A stretch of 64,000 nt of DNA, from positions 124,001-188,000 of the forward strand of contig JACJZA010000007.1 in assembly GCA_020635825.1 (NCBI GenBank), in the 5' to 3' direction. Source of the DNA: Flavobacteriales bacterium. GTDB lineage: Bacteria > Bacteroidota > Bacteroidia > Flavobacteriales_E > Vicingaceae. The first letter of the stretch is position 1; each line of letters begins with the position of its first letter. The notes under the pieces were generated by a model. That model worked only from the letters and a program-made list of their open reading frames with translations. It was not told the origin of the DNA and searched no databases. Below are positions 55,201 to 62,920 of this stretch, piece after piece. The translations under genes were made by a program, and so were the position numbers.

Positions 55201-55217
55201 TCTTCTATTTTAGTTTT

Positions 55218-55292
55218 TTGTCATTTCGAGCGGAGTCGAGAAATCTTTTAATAAGATTCCTCCATTTCGTTTCACTACAGTCTGAATGACAA
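55218..55292. repeat. 75-base element with 8-base terminal inverted repeats
   Basis: TTGTCATT (55218-55225) is inverted as AATGACAA (55285-55292). The interior carries CGAGCGGAGTCGAG and CATTTCGTTTCAC. The form is typical of small noncoding mobile repeats in this phylum. Confidence 0.65.
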
Positions 55293-55300
55293 TTTTATTA

Positions 55301-56230
55301 TTAATTTTCTTTCTTACCGGCTAATAAATAAAGTACAGCCATTCTAACTGCCACTCCATTTTCTACCTGATTTAATATGATTGATTGTTTACTATCAGCT
55401 ACATCGCTGGTTATTTCCACTCCTCTGTTAATTGGTCCAGGATGCATTACCGTAATTTCTTTATCTAGTGAATCTAGCAACTCTTTATCTAATCCATACA
55501 ACATAGAGTATTCTCTGAGAGATGGGAAGAATTTCATATCCTGTCTTTCTAGTTGTATTCTCAACATCATGGCTACGTCGCACCAGTTTAAGGCTTCTCT
55601 TAAATTGGTTAACACTTCTACGCCAAGTGATGTGATGTATTTTGGCATTAAGGTTAAAGGGCCACAAACTTTTACATTTGCTCCCATTTTTTGAAGTAAA
55701 AATATGTTAGACAGCGCTACCCTAGAGTGTAGCACATCTCCCACTATCACTACATTTCTTCCTTTCAACTCTCCGTATTTTTCTCTGATAGAAAACCCAT
55801 CTAATAAAGCTTGAGTAGGGTGTTCATGTGCTCCATCTCCGGCATTTACAATTTTAGCATCTACATGTTGCGACAAGAAGTAAGCTGCTCCAGGATTTGG
55901 GTGGCGCATCACTACCATGTCCACTTTCATGGATAAAATGTTGTTTACCGTATCAATTAAGGTTTCCCCTTTTTTAACAGATGAGTTGGAAGATGAAAAG
56001 TTGACAATGTCTGCTGATAAACGTTTTTCGGCTAATTCGAATGATAATTTGGTTCTGGTTGAGTTTTCAAAAAATAAATTGGCAATGGTAATGTCTCGGA
56101 GCGAAGGAACTTTTTTAATGGGACGATTGATGACTTCTTTAAAATGATTGGCTGTTTCAAAAATTAAATTAATATCCTCTTTTTGAAGATATTTAATTCC
56201 TAACAGGTGGTCAACGCTCAATTTACTCAT
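55301..56230 (-). CDS. pyrB: Aspartate carbamoyltransferase catalytic subunit
   Basis: PyrB joins carbamoyl phosphate and aspartate in pyrimidine synthesis. The 309 residues have the carbamoyl-phosphate loop FFENSTRTKLSFE, the lysine loop SVKKGETLIDT, HEHPTQALLDGFSI and the aspartate-side HPGPINRGVE. No pyrI regulatory gene is adjacent, as expected for the PyrR-type arrangement. The start overlaps pyrR by 8 bases. Confidence 0.96.
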   Translation of the reverse strand: MSKLSVDHLLGIKYLQKEDINLIFETANHFKEVINRPIKKVPSLRDITIANLFFENSTRTKLSFELAEKRLSADIVNFSSSNSSVKKGETLIDTVNNILSMKVDMVVMRHPNPGAAYFLSQHVDAKIVNAGDGAHEHPTQALLDGFSIREKYGELKGRNVVIVGDVLHSRVALSNIFLLQKMGANVKVCGPLTLMPKYITSLGVEVLTNLREALNWCDVAMMLRIQLERQDMKFFPSLREYSMLYGLDKELLDSLDKEITVMHPGPINRGVEITSDVADSKQSIILNQVENGVAVRMAVLYLLAGKKEN

Positions 56231-56777
56231 CGGCAGGTGTATATAATATTACTTTATCTTCTCCTTCGTTTTGTTTCCAGCTTACTTCTACTCTCTCAGA
56301 AGTTACAGAATGAACATTTTTACCAATGTATTTTGCTTGTATGGGCAAATGACGCTCGTATCTTCTGTTTATCAATACCAACAATTCTACTTTTTTAGGC
56401 CTTCCAAAAGCCAACATAGCATCTAAACCGGCTCTTACACTTCTTCCGGTAAATAACACATCGTCTACCAAAATCACATTTTTATCTTCAATGATAAAAT
56501 CTACTTGTGTTTTGCTCGGAATTAATGGATTATCTCTTCTACGGTAATCATCACGATAAAACGTAGTATCTAAAGAGCCTACTTCTATTTTGTATTTTGA
56601 GTTAATACTTTGCAGCTCTTCTTTAATACGATTGGCTAAAAAAGTACCTCTTGGTTGCAAACCAAGTATGACGGTATTCTCAAAATTGTTGTGATTTTCT
56701 ATTAATTGATGAGCCAGCCTTTTAATGGTTAAATCGAAATGTTGGGCATCTAATATAACTCTTTTACTTGGCTTCAT
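56223..56777 (-). CDS. pyrR: PyrR regulator / uracil phosphoribosyltransferase
   Basis: The 184 residues contain the PRPP-binding loop VILVDDVLFTGRSVRAGLDA and the N-terminal TIKRLAHQLIENH. GLQPRGTFLANRIKEEL is also typical. In Gram-positive bacteria PyrR binds attenuator RNA in pyr mRNA. No attenuator is visible before this gene, which seems to have a near-leaderless promoter, so here the phosphoribosyltransferase role may dominate (inference). It is coupled to pyrB by overlap. Confidence 0.93.
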   Translation of the reverse strand: MKPSKRVILDAQHFDLTIKRLAHQLIENHNNFENTVILGLQPRGTFLANRIKEELQSINSKYKIEVGSLDTTFYRDDYRRRDNPLIPSKTQVDFIIEDKNVILVDDVLFTGRSVRAGLDAMLAFGRPKKVELLVLINRRYERHLPIQAKYIGKNVHSVTSERVEVSWKQNEGEDKVILYTPADE

Positions 56778-56784
56778 TAAAACA

Positions 56785-56792
56785 CAAAAGTA
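56785..56792 (-). promoter_or_regulatory. -7 promoter box of pyrR-pyrB
   Basis: On the minus strand TACTTTTG ends 7 bases before ATG 56777. No -33 match is seen. Confidence 0.4.
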
Positions 56793-56828
56793 ATATAAAA
56801 TCTGAATGATGAACGAGGAATGAGGAAT

Positions 56829-57497
56829 TTATTTACCTGGTTTAAATAAAAAATCCATAGGATTATCTTTTCGACTAGATTTAATTAACCAATTGTCATT
56901 AATAACAAACACCCAATCCAAAGGTTTCCAGTTATTATAAAGTGTATCTATTTTTTCAAGTCCTAATTCATTTATATATCCTTGCAAATCTTTTTCTTTT
57001 TTAAAATACAATAATCTGATGTCTTTAGAATGAATACTATGATTAGCATTATCAATATAAAAACTATAAAACTGATTTTCAGTAAAATCTTTATACAAAT
57101 AACTTATATCTAATGATTTACAGATATTTTCAATATCTATAAAATCAACTCGATTGTTATGTGTTGGATTAAAAACACCTGTGCTATCTTCAAAAAATAA
57201 AGAATCTGAATTATTAAATTTCTCATACTCTACAATTCTATTTCCCTTTTTAGTGAACGTAATATTCATTAATTGATATGGCTCTGTATTATCTAATTCT
57301 TTAATGAGTCTTTCATATTGCGTTTCTTTTTCATTCAGTTGATTAATAATATAAATAACTATTGATTTATTTTTCATAGGTGATTGCACCCAATCTTTTC
57401 CCACAAAATAGACAAACGCACTAATGAATATAATTACACAGAAAAATATCCAACTAATAATGATTGAATGTCTATAAAAAAAAGAATTTTTATTCAT
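56829..57497 (-). CDS. Hypothetical protein with one N-terminal membrane helix
   Basis: The 222 residues begin with a short polar stretch and a single helix (SIIISWIFFCVIIFISAFVYF). The remainder is a soluble, probably periplasmic, domain that I do not recognise. There are no lipobox or repeats, and no neighbour points to a role. The gene is AT-rich but intact. It is isolated between pyrR and rpsA on the same strand, past the rpsA terminator. Confidence 0.65.
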   Translation of the reverse strand: MNKNSFFYRHSIIISWIFFCVIIFISAFVYFVGKDWVQSPMKNKSIVIYIINQLNEKETQYERLIKELDNTEPYQLMNITFTKKGNRIVEYEKFNNSDSLFFEDSTGVFNPTHNNRVDFIDIENICKSLDISYLYKDFTENQFYSFYIDNANHSIHSKDIRLLYFKKEKDLQGYINELGLEKIDTLYNNWKPLDWVFVINDNWLIKSSRKDNPMDFLFKPGK

Positions 57498-57547
57498 GTA
57501 CTAAAGATAAAGTATTTTTAACTTATCAACTTTCTTTTAACTCAATA

Positions 57548-57579
57548 AAAAAGCCCCAACATTTTTGTCGGGGCTTTCA
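57548..57579 (-). terminator. Rho-independent terminator of rpsA
   Basis: On the minus strand GCCCCGAC pairs with GTTGGGGC (one G-U pair) around an A-rich loop, followed by six T. Confidence 0.9.
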
Positions 57580-57602
57580 TTTTCTATTTAGTTAGAAGAG
57601 AT

Positions 57603-59618
57603 TTATTTTTCTCCTTTTTCTAAGTCTGCTTTTAAAGCTGATAAAGCATCTAAATCACCTAATGTAGTTTTTTCTACATTATCGTTATTTTTCTTCACCG
57701 CTTTTGAAGCTGCAGATGCTGCAGATTTAGCTTTTGCTTTTTTCTCTGCTCTTTCTTCAGCTTCAGCTTCTTTAAACAATTGAGTATGCGACAATACTAT
57801 TTTCTTAGCGTTTTTGTTAAACTCTAATACTTTAAAGTTTAATTTCTCATCAACTTTTGCAGTAGAACCGTCTTCTTTCTCAATGTTCTTTTTAGTAGCA
57901 ATACCTTCTACTCCGTATTGTAAAGATACAATCGCTAAACCTTTAGGAGTAATTTCGGTAATGGTACCTTCGTGAGTTGAACCTTCAGTAAACACAGTTT
58001 CGAATACATCCCATGGGTTTTCTTCTAATTGTTTGTGACCTAAGCTCAATCTTCTGTTATCTCTGTCAATTTCTAAGATAACCACATCCATATTTTCACC
58101 TACTTTAGTAACTTCAGATGGGTGGTTAATTTTCTTAGACCATGATAAGTCAGAAATGTGGATTAATCCATCTACACCTTGCTCTAACTCAACAAATACT
58201 CCGAAATCAGAGATGTTAGTTACTTTACCGGTATGTTTAGATTCAATTCCGTATTTAGATTCAATTCCTTCCCATGGATCCGGAGTTAATTGTTTAACAC
58301 CTAAAGACATTTTTCTTTCTTCTCTGTCTAATGTTAATACAACTGCTTCAACCTCTTCACCAACTTTAAAGAATTCTTGAGCTGGTTTTAAGTGGTTGCT
58401 CCAAGTAATTTCTGAAACGTGAACTAAACCTTCTACTCCAGGAATAACTTCGATAAATGCACCGTAGTCAGCAACTACAACCACTTTACCTTTTACTTTA
58501 TCACCTACTGCTAATTTCGGATCTAATTTATCCCATGGATGTTCTTGTAATTGCTTAATACCTAAAGCAATACGTTTTTTATCATCATCAAAATCAAGAA
58601 TTACCACATTTAATTTTTGGTCTAATTCTAAAATTTCTTCTGGGTGATTAATTCTACCCCATGATAAGTCTGTAATATGTACTAAACCATCAACACCACC
58701 TAAATCGATAAACACACCGTAAGAAGTAATGTTTTTAACAGTTCCTTCTAATACTTGTCCTTTTTCTAATTTAGAAATGATTTGTGATTTTTGTTGTTCG
58801 ATTTCTGCTTCAATTAAAGCTTTGTGTGATACAACGATGTTTTTGAATTCTTTGTTGATTTTCACCACTTTGAATTCCATTGTTTTATCAACGTATACAT
58901 CGTAATCTCTAATTGGTTTCACATCAATTTGAGAACCTGGTAAGAATGCTTCAATACCGAATACATCAACGATAAGACCACCTTTAGTTCTACATTTAAC
59001 GTAACCTTTGATAATTTCTTGAGAAGCCAATACTTCATTAACTCTATCCCAAGCTTTTAATGCTCTTGCTTTGCTATGTGATAAAAGTAACTGTCCGTTT
59101 TTATCTTCAGGATTAACCACAAACACTTCAACTTCATCACCTGGTTTTAATTCTGGGTTGTATCTGAACTCAGAAATAGAAATAACACCCTCTGATTTGT
59201 AACCAATGTTTACAACAACTTCTCTTGGTGTTTTCGCAACCACTTTACCCATTAAAACCTCTTGCTCTGCAATCGATTTTAAAGTTTCGTCGTATTGAGC
59301 TTGCATTTCTTTTTTCTCAGCAGCAGAGTAAGAATCTTCGTATTTACCGATTCTATCCCAATCAAAATCAGCCAAAGGCTTAATGTCTGATGTTTTTACT
59401 GAAACTTTCGCTACTTTTTTAGGAGCTTCTTTTTTTACTTCAACAGCTTCCACTTTTTCTACTTCTACTTTTTCAACTTTTTTAGGAGCTTCTTCCTTTT
59501 TAGCTGTTGTAGTTTTTTTTGCTGTTGTTTTTTTAGCAGCGGTAGTAGATGCTGCTTTTTTTGTAGTGGCTTTTTTCGCTGTAGTTTTCTTTTCAGCGCC
59601 TTCTTTTTTTTCTGCCAT
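57603..59618 (-). CDS. rpsA: 30S ribosomal protein S1, six S1 domains, Lys-rich N-terminal extension
   Basis: The 671 residues contain six S1 RNA-binding domains, with the third to fifth most canonical (YGVFIDLGGVDGLVHITDLSW, YGAFIEVIPGVEGLVHVSEI and FGVFVELEQGVDGLIHISDL in order). Residues 1-~80 are an Ala/Lys/Thr-rich, histone-like extension (TTAKKATTKKAASTTAAKK) that is longer than in enterobacteria. S1 brings mRNA to the 30S subunit; in a phylum without strong Shine-Dalgarno use it is especially important. The leader contains two inverted repeats, and the C-terminus is also charged. Confidence 0.95.
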   Translation of the reverse strand: MAEKKEGAEKKTTAKKATTKKAASTTAAKKTTAKKTTTAKKEEAPKKVEKVEVEKVEAVEVKKEAPKKVAKVSVKTSDIKPLADFDWDRIGKYEDSYSAAEKKEMQAQYDETLKSIAEQEVLMGKVVAKTPREVVVNIGYKSEGVISISEFRYNPELKPGDEVEVFVVNPEDKNGQLLLSHSKARALKAWDRVNEVLASQEIIKGYVKCRTKGGLIVDVFGIEAFLPGSQIDVKPIRDYDVYVDKTMEFKVVKINKEFKNIVVSHKALIEAEIEQQKSQIISKLEKGQVLEGTVKNITSYGVFIDLGGVDGLVHITDLSWGRINHPEEILELDQKLNVVILDFDDDKKRIALGIKQLQEHPWDKLDPKLAVGDKVKGKVVVVADYGAFIEVIPGVEGLVHVSEITWSNHLKPAQEFFKVGEEVEAVVLTLDREERKMSLGVKQLTPDPWEGIESKYGIESKHTGKVTNISDFGVFVELEQGVDGLIHISDLSWSKKINHPSEVTKVGENMDVVILEIDRDNRRLSLGHKQLEENPWDVFETVFTEGSTHEGTITEITPKGLAIVSLQYGVEGIATKKNIEKEDGSTAKVDEKLNFKVLEFNKNAKKIVLSHTQLFKEAEAEERAEKKAKAKSAASAASKAVKKNNDNVEKTTLGDLDALSALKADLEKGEK

Positions 59619-59634
59619 TTTATTTTACTTGTAT

Positions 59635-59723
59635 CTCGTTACTTTATCGGTATTTAACGAGAGATTATTAAACATAAGCTGTATACCGAAAAACAGCCAT
59701 CATTTTTTTGGACTGCAAAAGTA
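59635..59723 (-). promoter_or_regulatory. rpsA leader: promoter box and two inverted repeats
   Basis: On the minus strand a -7 box TACTTTTG lies at 59723-59716. Downstream are GCTGT/ACAGC (59678-59682 with 59693-59697) and CTCGTTA/TAACGAG (59635-59641 with 59655-59661). These could form two hairpins in a leader of roughly 90 bases. Confidence 0.45.
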
Positions 59724-59790
59724 GGTATTTTTTATTAAGAATATAAAGAATACCAGGCATTTATCTTTATTTTTTTGATATTCTACTTTT

Positions 59791-59824
59791 TTTGAGTGGT
59801 CGAGTTTAAAAAAACTTAACTTTG
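59791..59824 (+). promoter_or_regulatory. ispH promoter (-33 TTTG and -7 TAACTTTG)
   Basis: TTTG at 59791-59794 and TAACTTTG at 59817-59824 are 22 bases apart, a good match to the Bacteroidota consensus. The ATG comes only 7 bases after the box. Confidence 0.65.
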
Positions 59825-59831
59825 AAAACTT

Positions 59832-61052
59832 ATGAAATCGTTTGACATACCTACATATTACAGGAGTTCATTTATTTCTACTATTAAAAATTCAAGAAAA
59901 GAAATTGACCCTCGCAAAAAGGATTTTTCTCCTACATTATTGGATTTTGGTACTGTTCAGTTTTTAATAGCTCGTCATTTTGGATTTTGTTATGGAGTAG
60001 AAAACGCCATTGAAATTGCCTATAAAGCGGTGAATGAAAATCCAGACAAAAACATTTATTTATTGAGTCAAATGATTCACAATCCTATTGTAAATAAGGA
60101 TTTGGAAGAAAAAGGAATTCAATTTATTATGGATACCGAAGGCAATCAATTTATACCTTGGGAAAAACTCCATAAAGAGGATGTCGTTATCATTCCTGCG
60201 TTTGGAACTACTTTGGAAATAGAAGAAAAACTGAATAAAATTGGCATTGAAATTCAGCGATACAATACTACTTGCCCTTTTGTAGAAAGAGTTTGGAAAC
60301 AATCAAAAAAATTAGGAGACAACGATTACACTATCATTATTCACGGAAAGCACAACCACGAAGAAACAAGAGCCACATTTTCTCACAGTGACCAAAATGG
60401 ACCATCATTGATTATTAAAAATATAGACGAAGCTCGAATCTTAGAAGAAATAATTCTTGGTAATAAAGATCAAAACGAATTTGAATATATTTTTAAAGGT
60501 CGATATTCGAAAAATTTTGACTTTAAAAAAGATTTGGAAAAAATTGGTGTCATCAACCAAACCACTATGTTAGCAACAGAAACACAAGAAATTGCTGACT
60601 TTTTAAAAAACACCATGATAAAAAAATATGGCAATAGTGATATTAAAAATCATTTTGCCGACACTAGAGATACTTTATGTTATGCCACTAACGACAACCA
60701 ACAAGCAACCATTGGGTTACTTCAGGAAAATGCAGATATAGCGATTGTTATTGGTGGTTATAACAGCTCCAACACTTCACATATTGTTGAACTTTGTGAA
60801 GAAAAACTACCCACTTATTTTATCAACTCAGCCAACGAAATTGAAAATCAAAAAACCATACACCATTTCGATTTTCACAATAACAAAAGATTGACTTCTA
60901 ATCAATTTTTACCCAACAAAAATCCTCTTAAAATTATCTTAACCAGTGGAGCTTCCTGCCCTGACAGGATTGTGGATGAAGTGTTGGATAAAATTTTAAG
61001 TTATTTTCCTAACCACCATAGTAAAGAAAAAGTATTAGAAGAATTGAGTTAA
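59832..61052 (+). CDS. ispH: 4-hydroxy-3-methylbut-2-enyl diphosphate reductase
   Basis: IspH is the last enzyme of the MEP isoprenoid pathway. It holds an Fe-S cluster on three cysteines, seen here in RHFGFCYGVENAIE, TTCPFVERVWKQ and SGASCPDRIVDEV. The 406 residues include the long flavobacterial N-terminus (SFDIPTYYRSSFISTIKNSR), about 40 residues longer than in Escherichia coli, so ATG 59832 is probably correct. A good promoter lies directly upstream. One base separates its stop from the convergent nitroreductase stop. Confidence 0.95.
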   Translation: MKSFDIPTYYRSSFISTIKNSRKEIDPRKKDFSPTLLDFGTVQFLIARHFGFCYGVENAIEIAYKAVNENPDKNIYLLSQMIHNPIVNKDLEEKGIQFIMDTEGNQFIPWEKLHKEDVVIIPAFGTTLEIEEKLNKIGIEIQRYNTTCPFVERVWKQSKKLGDNDYTIIIHGKHNHEETRATFSHSDQNGPSLIIKNIDEARILEEIILGNKDQNEFEYIFKGRYSKNFDFKKDLEKIGVINQTTMLATETQEIADFLKNTMIKKYGNSDIKNHFADTRDTLCYATNDNQQATIGLLQENADIAIVIGGYNSSNTSHIVELCEEKLPTYFINSANEIENQKTIHHFDFHNNKRLTSNQFLPNKNPLKIILTSGASCPDRIVDEVLDKILSYFPNHHSKEKVLEELS

Positions 61053-61053
61053 T

Positions 61054-61578
61054 TCATTTCCATTTCCCTTTAAAAGCTATTTCTTCCACCGATTTTCTCG
61101 GTTTAAACTTAATTTCTCCATTATTGTAACCAATAGCTATTGCTGTTAAAGGCTGAAAACCATCAGGCACATTTAAAACTTCTTTTATTTTCTCCGGTAA
61201 AATTCCTGCCATTTGATGCACATGCAACCCCATTGAAGAAGCTTGCATTGTTAAATTACCTACTGCCAAACCTAAATCGTGTTTAGCTACTGCATTTTCT
61301 TTTCCATTTCTTGCGTAAGTAAGGCTAATAAAAGTAATTACCAATGCTGAAACATTTCCAGTCCACGTTCTATTTCCTTCTACCAAACATTCATGCAACA
61401 ACTTAAATTCTTCTTTATCTTGTTGTAGCGCATAAACAAACCTCCAAGGCTGCTCGTTAAATGCTGATGCTGCTTTCCCGGCTGCCTCAAACAATAACTT
61501 TATTTCTTCTTCAGTAATTTGTTTATTAGAAAAATCAGTAGGACTAAATCTGTTATTAATTAAATCTAAAATTTTCAT
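61054..61578 (-). CDS. Nitroreductase-family protein
   Basis: The 174-residue FMN-binding fold has LINNRFSPTDFSNKQITEEE, AAGKAASAFNEQPWRFVYAL and AVGNLTMQASSMGLHVHQMAG, which are the usual FMN and dimer segments. Members reduce nitro-compounds, quinones or enones with NAD(P)H. It begins 2 bases after the pirin gene, so it is co-transcribed with it. It shares a MarR-type regulator with that gene by inference. Confidence 0.9.
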   Translation of the reverse strand: MKILDLINNRFSPTDFSNKQITEEEIKLLFEAAGKAASAFNEQPWRFVYALQQDKEEFKLLHECLVEGNRTWTGNVSALVITFISLTYARNGKENAVAKHDLGLAVGNLTMQASSMGLHVHQMAGILPEKIKEVLNVPDGFQPLTAIAIGYNNGEIKFKPRKSVEEIAFKGKWK

Positions 61579-61580
61579 TT

Positions 61581-62333
61581 TTAAAATTTTGTAAGTTCTA
61601 AATAGGTTTTATAAGATAGTTTTTGTGGCACTTCAATATGAAATAATCTAGCATCTGAATTTAGATTGAAATTCAAATCATTTTGGTTTTCAATTATAAA
61701 AAAATCATCTTCTTTAATGATGTTATTGTCAATTTTCATTTCACCTTTCAGCAAATAAAATGAATGGATTTTTCTTTCTACTAAAGTCAATTTATCGCAA
61801 GATTTTGGAATAAATAATTCATTAATTACAACCTCTTCGGAATCCATTTCAATAACTCCATCTGTTCCCACATAGTTTTTTATTTTAATACCATTCTTAT
61901 CTATTTCTTTGAATTGTTCAGCTTTATAATCATCGTATGAAGCTTGTTTATTCATCGTAACTTGAATATTCGGATCAAACCATATTTGAAACATTCTTCC
62001 ACCCGGTTCTATCTTTTCGGCATGGGTAATACCGTTACCAGAACGAATAATTTGAACATCACCTTTTTGGAGTGATAGCCAACGATTATACTTGTTATCA
62101 TAATGCTGAATCTCTCCATCTAAGACAAAGGACATAATTTCAAACCATTTGTGTGGATGTTCTCCTATTAATCCACCTCTATCAGACCATGCATTTGCCC
62201 AATAAAAAAGATTTGAATAAGGATGAACAACACCTCTTTCTTGAGGAAATCCAATTGGTTTATTTTCAAGTATAGCACCACCATCAAAGGCTCCTTTTAC
62301 TTGTTTTTCTTTAGGTATTAGTTGAATAGACAT
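61581..62333 (-). CDS. Pirin-family cupin protein
   Basis: The 250 residues show the pirin N-terminal cupin: HPYSNLFYWANAWSDRGG, the metal motif GEHPHKWFEIMSFVLDGEIQHYD and RSGNGITHAEKI, with the His and Glu ligands present. The C-terminal cupin half is weaker. Some pirins have quercetinase activity, and others act as regulators. It heads a two-gene unit with the nitroreductase and has a palindromic operator candidate upstream, shared with the MarR gene. Confidence 0.9.
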   Translation of the reverse strand: MSIQLIPKEKQVKGAFDGGAILENKPIGFPQERGVVHPYSNLFYWANAWSDRGGLIGEHPHKWFEIMSFVLDGEIQHYDNKYNRWLSLQKGDVQIIRSGNGITHAEKIEPGGRMFQIWFDPNIQVTMNKQASYDDYKAEQFKEIDKNGIKIKNYVGTDGVIEMDSEEVVINELFIPKSCDKLTLVERKIHSFYLLKGEMKIDNNIIKEDDFFIIENQNDLNFNLNSDARLFHIEVPQKLSYKTYLELTKF

Positions 62334-62355
62334 AATTATTTGTTTTTACATTATT

Positions 62356-62376
62356 TGTATATACACACATCGTGTG
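62356..62376 (-). promoter_or_regulatory. Candidate MarR operator upstream of the pirin-nitroreductase unit
   Basis: TGTATATACA (62356-62365) is a perfect palindrome, directly followed by CACAC/GTGTG arms at 62364-62376. The same TGTATATACA occurs in the MarR gene promoter. Confidence 0.55.
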
Positions 62377-62383
62377 AAATTTT

Positions 62384-62836
62384 TTATTCTCTTAATTTAT
62401 CTAAAATTTCATTCATTATTTTAGCTTCTTCTTTGGTAATTTTTTTTGAAAATTGAATATTAGAAGACTCTACAATATCTTTCATTTCTTCCAATAAATC
62501 AATACCATTTTGAGTAATTGCCACATCAACTTGTCTTCTGTCTTTTTCACATACAGCTCTTTCTACTAATTTTTTAACCACAAGTTTATCAACTAACCTA
62601 CTGGCATTTGAGTTTTTATCGAGCATTCTTTCCGTTATGGAATTTACTGATATGGCTTGTGGGTATTGACCCTTTAATATTCTTAATACATTGTATTGTT
62701 GAGGACTAATACCAAAAGGTTTAAATGATTTTATTGATTGATTACTTAACCAATTACCGGTAAACATAATATTTAAAGCAAGCTTCTGAAACTCATCTTT
62801 AAATTTCTTCTGTTTTATTTCTTCTTCTAACTTCAT
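62384..62836 (-). CDS. MarR-family transcriptional regulator
   Basis: The 150 residues form a winged helix with helices flanking it. SPQQYNVLRILKG begins the DNA-binding domain. The recognition region is NSNASRLVDKLVVKKLVERA, and the wing is VCEKDRRQVDVAITQNG. The family often senses phenolic compounds, quinones or electrophiles. It lies directly upstream of the pirin gene (50-base gap), and the palindromic motif TGTATATACA occurs before both genes. Self-repression and control of the pirin-nitroreductase unit is the likely but untested model. Confidence 0.92.
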   Translation of the reverse strand: MKLEEEIKQKKFKDEFQKLALNIMFTGNWLSNQSIKSFKPFGISPQQYNVLRILKGQYPQAISVNSITERMLDKNSNASRLVDKLVVKKLVERAVCEKDRRQVDVAITQNGIDLLEEMKDIVESSNIQFSKKITKEEAKIMNEILDKLRE

Positions 62837-62840
62837 ACTG

Positions 62841-62875
62841 CAAATATATACAAAAGTATTTAATGTATATACATT
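62841..62875 (-). promoter_or_regulatory. MarR gene promoter and operator region
   Basis: On the minus strand TATATTTG (62848-62841) ends 4 bases before ATG 62836, with a second box TACTTTTG at 62858-62851. AATGTATATACATT (62862-62875) is a 14-base perfect palindrome just upstream, containing the decamer seen before the pirin gene. Confidence 0.6.
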
Positions 62876-62888
62876 TATATGTAAAAAA

Positions 62889-62916
62889 TTAAAGCAACTT
62901 AATTAAGTTGCTTTAA
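62889..62916 (-). terminator. Palindromic terminator of purC
   Basis: A perfect 28-base palindrome with arms TTAAAGCAACTTAA is followed on the minus strand by TTTT-rich sequence, directly after the purC stop. Confidence 0.85.
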
Positions 62917-62920
62917 AATA

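Noticed and set aside
56778..56828. pyr attenuator before pyrR
   Set aside because: Only about 50 bases separate the genes, with no terminator/antiterminator pair, and the -7 box lies 7 bases before the ATG.
61052..61054. Missing terminator between convergent ispH and nitroreductase genes
   Set aside because: The stops are separated by one base and no hairpin is visible. This is unusual but not informative enough to report as a feature; antisense overlap of the transcripts is likely.
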